A stretch of DNA of 64,000 bases. Source: Paramyrothecium sp. XJ0827. Taxonomy: Eukaryota; Ascomycota; Sordariomycetes; Hypocreales; Stachybotryaceae. The DNA lies in the NCBI GenBank assembly GCA_020881915.1, contig JAJFPB010000009.1, positions 2,790,001-2,854,000 on the forward strand, read 5' to 3'. Position numbers and translations under genes: made by a program. The notes under the pieces were generated by a model that had not been told where the DNA came from, ran no database searches, and saw only the letters and a program-made list of their open reading frames with translations. Shown here one piece after another: positions 57,407 through 64,000 of the stretch (its first letter is position 1; each line of letters opens with the position of its first letter).

Positions 57407-59096
57407 TCACGAGCTTTTGGCCTGACTAGCAATGGCAATCTGTCTGCCTTGGCTACGCGTGCCGACGGCGAACTGATCGCTGGCCACCTCAAAGTCTTCG
57501 GCCTTGGCATCCGGGAATTGGAAGTCAAAATTTTGTATGAGGCAGGCCATGACCAAGTACATCTCCGCCCATGCCAGACTGATAGAAGGGAAGTTAGCAC
57601 AAATGTTCCAGATTCCACGTCAACCACGGAATACTTACTGCATTCCCAGACAGTTCCGCGTTCCCTTTGAGAACGGGGCAAACACTTTGTCACCAATGTG
57701 CCATGGATCCGGCTCCATCCATCGATCAGGATTGAAGCGCTTGGGCTCGGGGTAATACGTCTCGTCCATATGAAGCAGGATCAGCGTCATCCCGACGGGT
57801 GTACCAGCGGGTATTGTTTGGTTATTGTACACTAGCTCCCTGTCCCGAGCTACTCGGCCCATGCGTGTCGCGATGCCCGGACTCAATCGAAGGCCCTCCA
57901 TCAAGACGGAGGTTAGGTACGGCAGACGCTCAAGTTTCTTGAGTTCTAGCTGCTGTGAAGCTTGATCCCGAGCAGCCGAAGCAAGCTCAGTCCGAAGGCG
58001 CTGGAGAATGTCGGGGTTCTTGTAAGAGTGAAACACAATCAACCGCAGTGCGCTAGCAGTCGTCTCGTAAGCAGCACCACCGACAGTAGAGACATCTTGG
58101 AAGACGCGATCAAATTTCTTCTCGGACTCCGGGAGCTTGGATCGCAGAATCTCATGGACGATTGTGTTCTTATCATCTGCCTCTGGTGCGTTCATGTCCG
58201 CCATAATCTTCCTTGTGTCCGCCATGCCTTCCTGCTCAGGAGGTTAGTAAACGGGTAAGAGCCCAACTCCACAGAGACTCACAAGCAGGAATTTGAAGAA
58301 CTCCTTTGTGATTGGATCCGCCACTTTGAGTATCCAGGTAGGAGGGATCGACCTCATGCCCGGGCCGAGCCAGCGGAAGAATTTAGTCGCCCGCCACATA
58401 GGCCCAGGGCCCTGAGTGGCAATGACCATGGCAACGTCAAAGTCTTCTTTGTCGAGGCTTCCATAATGCTTGCCGAAGATGAGCTCATTGGCAACATCTC
58501 GACTGACGGCAGTGAGAGAAGCGCCCAAGTCGAATTCAGTAGCGGACTGCGCTAACGCGGACAGTCGGCTCTGCAGCTTGTGGACATGCCGTTGGATGAG
58601 ATCGGAGTGGGAAGCGACCTTTGCCTTGGATAAAAAACCGTTCAACGGTTGTCGCCGAGCTTTGTGCAGATGATGGTTAATGGTAAAGAGAGTTGCAAGA
58701 CCAGAGGCAAAGGCGTCCACAGCCCAGTCATACTTGTCCCATACGCCTTCTTGCCGATAGAGGGTATTGAAGTAGGCATGATCATTGATGTGAAGCTCAT
58801 GTGGGCTTATGCGGACAATGGGGCCTGGCTATGTTAGCAGGCAGCTCTGATCAAGAAGCATACAAGGGAACGTTACCATATTTCTTGTGCAGCTCTCCGA
58901 TTTTGAACATGTATTGACCACTGTGAACGAAAAGATCATAGTAGCCTTCGTAGTAACGGGTAATGGCGGCCAGCTTTGGACCTGGGAACTTGGCAAGCGG
59001 GTGGAAGTAGAGCCGATACACAGCAATGGAGACAAGATAAGCTGCGACTGTGCCCGCTACGCGCGGCCAAGAAAGCCACTGGGTGACAGCTTCCAT
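57407..59096 (-). CDS. Cytochrome P450 monooxygenase 1
   Basis: Exons 59096-58877, 58824-58283, 58231-57639 and 57578-57407 give 508 residues. The N-terminus has a membrane anchor ([18 protein letters not shown]) and the proline-rich hinge [13 protein letters not shown]. The I-helix reads [12 protein letters not shown], the K-helix ExxR is in [10 protein letters not shown], and the heme loop is [14 protein letters not shown] with Cys448, then HLAWAEMYL after the last intron. All key residues are present. The start is the ATG of MEAVTQW; the frame extends upstream only through non-ATG codons. The pattern resembles the fungal CYP65/trichodiene-oxygenase-like group. It lies between the two NmrA-like genes, transcribed with NmrA-like 2. 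Confidence 0.92.
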
Positions 59097-59672
59097 GGCG
59101 CTCACTGGGATCTGTGCCGCAAAACCACTTCATACAACAAGCAATGTTGCAGGTGAAAACAACGAGGATTGAAGGTGCTGCTCAGCTCACAATGGGTAAG
59201 GAAGGGCGTTGGCGGGGGCTGCGTCGTCCCTGTCTGTGTGTGACAGGGGTAAGCAGTCCTTCGTTATACCTACTGGTAATCCGAGACGTACGGGCCACGG
59301 TCCAGGTGCAGTAGCATGGTAAACGCAAGGGATGGTGAGAGGGTGCGTGCTGGAACACAGCACTTTGAAGACATTCTTGGCGAGAGAGGAGGCCGCAGTC
59401 AAGCAAACCTATCTACAGTAAATGGGACAAAGCACTAGACAATCTCCCAATATATTTCGATTTCCCCCTCGAGTTCTTCACTTATCCATGATCAAGTATC
59501 TGCAAATGCAGCCTGCCCATTGCCAACCAACAAAGCAAGGGTGGCAACTAAGCCTCACCTGTTGATTGGATACAACTACCCCCGGTGCTCCACAAATGAG
59601 CATGCACTGGTGGTACTTTTGGCGGATTCGACAGACAGTTGGTTGCAGTGGTGGGAGCCTGGGGACGGACTT
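59097..59672. other. Intergenic, P450-1 promoter and NmrA-like 2 terminator side
   Basis: No gene recognised in 576 bp. Confidence 0.45.
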
Positions 59673-60575
59673 TCAGTCGTAGTAAGCTAAGTACGTTTTA
59701 AGATTGGGCAACATTTTGTTCAACTCCACCATGTCCACGAGACCCGACATGTTCCTTACACATGGTTCCGAAGCAAAAAAGATCCACGAGTTGGCAGCTT
59801 GCGCTTCTGTAATTTCTTCATCTGACATGAAGATGGCCTTGAGACTGCGTCCATCGTCGATGGCACTCGCGAGTATGTCCAACGCTTCCTGCACGGGAAG
59901 CTCCTCGCTTGTTATGCCGATCTTGCGGCCGTGATAGGTCTCTGGTTCTTTCAGAACAAGAGCGGCAAACCTGCTAATGTCCTCATGGTCGATGAGCCCG
60001 AGCTTGACTTCGGGCGTCATGCAATTTGTCCACGTTCCCTTGTCCTTGATCTCGGTATACCCGAATTGGATCTTGGGCTCGATGAAATTGGCCATGAAAA
60101 AGGCCGGGCGGAGCACTGTCCAGCGATCAAAGCCACCCTCCGTGACGGCCTGTTCAACGCGCTGCTTCTGGACAACGTGCGCGCCGAAGAAGCTGCCGAT
60201 GGGGATCGTTGGCTCCTCGTTCTCGATCAAGGAGACACCGAGGGTAGAGGAGACGACGGCGTGCTTGATGCCAATGGCCTTGGCCACGCGGACAATGCGT
60301 TGGGCGCGGGCTGGGGCTTCCTCAAAATTGCTAAGGTTGGGAACCAGGCATAGGTAGAGCTTATCGCAGCCCTCCATAGCCTTGGTGAGAGCCTCTTCAT
60401 CGTCCCAACTGCCACTAAAGAGCTTGACCCCCTGAGACTGCAGTCCTTTGGCACTGTGGCTTTCGAGGTGTCTAGTAATTCCGTGGACACTCCAGCCAAG
60501 GGCAAGCAGTTCCCTGCATAGAGCAGACCCCTGGCTGCCGGTTGGGCATGAGACGAAGACGGTATGGGTGGCCAT
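59673..60575 (-). CDS. NmrA-like NAD(P)-binding protein 2
   Basis: One frame of 300 residues, no introns. It matches NmrA-like 1 throughout (LRPAFFMANFIEPK, NCMTPEVKLGLIDH, YHGRKIGITS), at roughly half identity. The nucleotide-binding loop reads VSCPTGSQGSALC: the first Gly of G-x2-G-x2-G is a Cys here, which may alter cofactor binding. A paralogue formed by duplication, in inverted orientation relative to the first copy. Role in the cluster unknown, either redox step or regulation. Confidence 0.9.
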   Translation of the reverse strand: MATHTVFVSCPTGSQGSALCRELLALGWSVHGITRHLESHSAKGLQSQGVKLFSGSWDDEEALTKAMEGCDKLYLCLVPNLSNFEEAPARAQRIVRVAKAIGIKHAVVSSTLGVSLIENEEPTIPIGSFFGAHVVQKQRVEQAVTEGGFDRWTVLRPAFFMANFIEPKIQFGYTEIKDKGTWTNCMTPEVKLGLIDHEDISRFAALVLKEPETYHGRKIGITSEELPVQEALDILASAIDDGRSLKAIFMSDEEITEAQAANSWIFFASEPCVRNMSGLVDMVELNKMLPNLKTYLAYYD

Positions 60576-61304
60576 GTTGACGGTTCCTTATTGTTTCTGG
60601 TGATTTTCTTTTTGTTGTTTATTCGTCCCTCTCTTATCTTTCTGCGCGCATCTTGCGTTGAACTTAAATGGCCCGTACGGGAGTGGTAAGACAACATGGC
60701 AGGGGTTGTTTGGGAGAGTGATCCAGGCCCATCCCACTCGAACGAAGGACAATCGAGCCTGTAAGCATATCGCAAGGTGTGTCTGCCAGCCCTAACTCCG
60801 CTCACCATGCACAATGTCTTGATCAGGAGTCCGAGGCAGTACTAAACACCACTTACAAACGATGCGCATTCGCTGCACTCAATCCCTAACGCTCAGGGTT
60901 GCGATTGCTACCTGCCCGGTAAAAGGCTTACCATTGTGAGGGGTGTGGTGTCAATGTAACAACAAGCTACAATGCAACAGAAAAGATATGCAATTTGAGG
61001 CTGTCAAACGACCTGTCGACTACCGAGCGGGATGCAGGCCTCCACTCCTGCGGTTGCTTATGCTCCTTTGGCCCCCCAGCAATGTGGTAAACGTAGCAGC
61101 CAACAGCTTTATGCCTTGCCTTCGATTCTTCGGAGGAGAGGGGAAACGGGGAAACGAGGAATTTCCCGCCCTGACCGTGTGCGCTGCGCCCGCACAAGTG
61201 TTTAGATTGCTTGCGGCAAGTGATGTTAGCCACGGGGGTTCACCGAGACTGGGCTTTCATGTAGCAATAGAGGATTAGAAATTGATACGACGTTGGCTAA
61301 CCAT
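60576..61304. other. Intergenic, NmrA-like 2 promoter side
   Basis: No gene recognised in 729 bp; the right edge is the stop codon of P450-2. Confidence 0.45.
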
Positions 61305-62933
61305 TTACTCGCACCTCCTTCGGACTCTCATCTTCTGGTCTACAGGCGGAATCATCATGTTCAGCAGGGCCTTTCTCTGTGGCGCGCCTCCAACCAACTC
61401 AACGTCATAGTGCATCACGAGGTACGCAAGCGATTGCTTGATGGCTTGCGCCACGTACCAGCGCCCGGGGCACGCACTCTTCCCATATCCCAGTGCCAAG
61501 AACCCTGCATCGGGCCTGCTAATCAGGGGCCGCGAGCCCTCGGGCACGACTTGGTCTTCGTACGGGCGCGAGAACCGTAGGGCGTCAAACGTGAGAGGGT
61601 CATCGTAAAAGTCAGGGTCCGTATGCATCGCCTGCGTGTTGAAGACGAGGCGCGTGCCGGGCGGGATCCTCGTGTTGTTCCCCAGGTCCAACGGTCTGTC
61701 ACCCATGACATCCCGGGGCATGGTCACGACGCCGACATCCGATGCTCGCATGGACTCACGGATGGCCGAGTCAACCCGGTACAGCTGGTCGACTACTTGC
61801 TTCTCAGCCAGCCCGTTGGGATGACTAGCGACGACACGGCGGCACTCGTCTTCCATCTCACGGAAGAACTCGTCCTTGTGAGGGCTGGCGCAAGGATCAA
61901 TGACGGTATGTGCGAACACGTAGCTCATGCCAAACACAAACATAGTGTTGAGAGCAATCAGCCTCATTGCGATCTTGCCAGGGTCCAGATTCTGGGGTCC
62001 GTGGGCGGCGCATCGAGGAATCAGCCACTGTACAAAATCGTCCTGTGTTTCGGGCTTGAGTCAGGACATGATGAATCGTGTGCTTTTCTCTGCGATACGT
62101 ACTGGTAGATGGTCTTGGTCTATCTCACCTCGCGAATGCTTCTCCCACAGAGCTATGCGTTCCTTGACGAAGGGGACCATAGTCTTTTTGCAGCGAGCAC
62201 CGTGTCGCCTAGCATTGATTGACAGCAAGGGCCCGAGGATAGGTCGCAGAGACGGAGGCGTGCAATCGATCAAAGCCGCTGCAGCAAACAGACTGTCGGC
62301 GAACGCTCGCGTCTGCTCGAAGAGGTCCTTGTTGCGGCTCATGGGATATCCGCACAAGGAGCGCAGCCCACAGCGGGCAATGATGCTGCCGCACTTCTCC
62401 CATGCATTGACTGTCTTCCACTCGTCCGTATCTGTGCCCCAGAGCTCGCGAAAGGTTGCGTCAATCTCACCGGCCGCGGGACCGCAGAGGCGCTCGACGT
62501 TCCTTTTGGTCAGGTCTTTGCGGGAGACCTCGAAGTGGATGACATTCTCAATCACGTCGCGGTCAGTGATGAAGTAATGCAGCTGGATGTTCTCGATCAA
62601 GGGCCAGAACCCCGAAAGTTCTTTGTCCGACTTGTTGAGCAGGTGAAGCTGCGAAGGGGGTAGGACGACGACAACCTTGCCTGTTAGCATCGTAGGGAGT
62701 GCAAAGGGCCGATCATGCGCCTTGCAGAACTCATTGTATCCCCTATGTGCGTTCCTCTTCAAGCGCGTAATGGACAGCGCAACGGCTCGGCCCCATGGCT
62801 ATATTCCTGAAGGCACCCCAACGCGATCGAGTTTGGTCCAAGGATCGCGATCGCTGGACAGAAGCAGAAACCGGCCCAGAATCAAGCAACCAACGACCAG
62901 TGCTACGTAAGTGAGCTTTCCCACCTCCAACAT
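61305..62933 (-). CDS. Cytochrome P450 monooxygenase 2, interrupted by an in-frame stop
   Basis: Exons 62933-62103 and 62042-61305 with a 60-nt intron (GTACGT donor) span 523 codons. The anchor helix (YVALVVGCLILGRFLLL) starts it, then VVVVLPPSQLHLL, an I-helix region without the usual Ala-Gly-x-x-Thr, the K-helix IRESMR and the heme loop LGYGKSACPGRW. At 62799-62801 codon 45 is TAG, in the same frame as both flanks (GVPSGI before, PWGRAVALSITRL after). No splice choice removes it without losing conserved sequence. The reading TGG to TAG is a CpA-to-TpA change on the other strand, the RIP-preferred type, though relatives may have Leu there. Either a recent nonsense mutation, an assembly error, or use of a downstream ATG that loses the anchor. 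It belongs to a different P450 family from P450-1. Confidence 0.75.
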
Positions 62934-63725
62934 TGTGTTTCTGCGTGCAACTTACGAGTTACCCGTCGGCTACTGCGGGAAGTAGTGCTTTACCACGAAA
63001 CTCTGTACTATATTTACTCATTGGAACCGATCCCTGCTTGTTAACAAACACTTCTCGCGCACATCCGTCCTTGTGACTTGTGCCCAAAGGATTCTGTGCA
63101 ACATGAGCGGAAAATGACAGCGGAAAAGCCTATCAATTTGCGGAGGTTCCAGGCACCACCGTGGCATTACACGGCACACCCTCCGCCCTGCCGCCCGGGG
63201 TGAGGCTTTGAAGTGACATTGTGATGACGCCCGAGAACCGAACTCCCAGTTGTCATTACGGACACTCCCACCCACACGCCCCCCTCTTCCTCTCCTCCCC
63301 TCCCCACCCTTCACGATCAACATCCCGGCTCCCCCTCACTTCCCCGGTCCCGCATCGTTGCAGCCTTGCGACTGTGATGACCCGGGGACCTGAGCATGTG
63401 CGGCTCGACCCCCTTCCCCTGCCTTTGGCCGTCCAGGATTGGGATACGTGTACCCACGGGCTCGTCGTGCAGAGTTGCCCGTCCACTCGGGGATTCTATA
63501 TTTGGGTCCGAGGGAGGCCGAATCCCCTCTCACCGAGTTGAGAATATCCAGAAGCCTCAAAAGAAGTATAAAGCGATACATGGAAGAAGACAGGAGAGTG
63601 CAACGATCACTGTGCGAATCATACAATAAGGCTATTTGCACACTGGTAGCAAAGCAAATCAATCATTGTAGACACCACCTTGACTTCCTCACACTAAACA
63701 GGCGGATATTCTAGACTAAGCGGAA
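62934..63725. other. Intergenic, P450-2 promoter side
   Basis: No gene recognised in 792 bp. A pyrimidine-rich stretch lies near 63260-63350. Confidence 0.45.
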
Positions 63726-64000
63726 TCAAGGAGACTTTGGCAATCGAATGTCCATCACACATTCGTGGTGACTAGGGTTATACTGATAGACCTTGGTCAG
63801 CTCAAGGCCTACACTCTCTGCCAGAGCTCTCCATTCTGCCTCGGTCCTCTCCATGCTAGCGAAAGCCCCGAGCATGGTGAGATCAAGCGAGGCAGACACA
63901 AAGCCTACATTTGTCTCCGGAAGCACTGATTCGTCTACCAAGAGCACTGAGTCCTCTACCATCGCCTCCTTGATGTTGGCAAAGAGCTTCTTGACCTTGT
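63726..64000 (-). CDS. O-methyltransferase 2, C-terminal part (continues past the window)
   Basis: The last 91 codons of a minus-strand gene whose 5' part is outside. It reads VKKLFANIKEAM, VLLVDESVLPE, LDLTMLGAF, then HHECVMDIRLPKSP at the stop. It matches the C-terminus of O-methyltransferase 1 at more than half of positions. The SAM motif and catalytic His are not in the window. With NmrA-like 2 it forms the mirror image of the O-methyltransferase 1 / NmrA-like 1 pair. Confidence 0.85.
   Translation of the reverse strand, partial: KVKKLFANIKEAMVEDSVLLVDESVLPETNVGFVSASLDLTMLGAFASMERTEAEWRALAESVGLELTKVYQYNPSHHECVMDIRLPKSP

Noticed and set aside
1..64000. CRISPR arrays, rRNA genes, bacterial-type operons
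   Set aside because: No regularly spaced repeats with unique spacers; gene structure is eukaryotic throughout.

Overview
The window looks like chromosomal DNA of a filamentous ascomycete (Pezizomycotina, perhaps Sordariomycetes; the rank is inference). Genes carry short introns of about 44-90 nt, with one of 122 nt, GT..AG ends and CTAAC/CTGAC-like branch sites. Protein families are typically fungal: Zn2Cys6 regulator, GH71 mutanase, NmrA-like reductases, DUF7580, HAK potassium transporter. AT-rich decayed stretches and one C-to-T/G-to-A mutated repeat pair suggest past RIP. No rRNA, tRNA or CRISPR was found. All exon borders are inferred from sequence alone.

Left part (1-24 kb): gene-poor and decayed. 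It holds the broken 3' end of an amidase gene, a NB-ARC/TPR (NLR-type STAND) pseudogene with several lesions, a second TPR relic, and a nitrilase relic. Intact genes here are a secreted pro-protein with Kex2-type sites and a Cys-containing C-terminal domain (7180-8268), a HAK-type K+ transporter (11451-13995), a DUF7580 protein (17667-19483) and a divergent C2H2/PHD-type protein (19800-21789), followed by a 77-residue zinc-finger ORF.

Middle part (24.6-47.4 kb): a compact carbohydrate-use cluster. It has two lactose-permease/hexose-type MFS transporters, a GH3 beta-glucosidase with PA14, a secreted GH71 alpha-1,3-glucanase with Cys-rich modules, a secreted GH79 beta-glucuronidase-like enzyme, a GH78 rhamnosidase-like enzyme without signal peptide, a secreted GH78-like enzyme, and a Zn2Cys6 regulator. 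The mix of secreted and intracellular hydrolases with transporters and a regulator suggests outside trimming, uptake, then inside hydrolysis of a rhamnose/glucuronate-bearing glycan or glycoside.

Right part (50.8-64 kb): a tailoring-enzyme cluster. It has a Gre2/DFR-like reductase, O-methyltransferase 1, NmrA-like 1, P450-1, NmrA-like 2, P450-2 (with an in-frame stop) and the 3' end of O-methyltransferase 2, which runs off the right edge. The OMT and NmrA pairs lie in mirrored order and orientation, as after an inverted duplication. No polyketide, peptide or terpene backbone enzyme is in the window.
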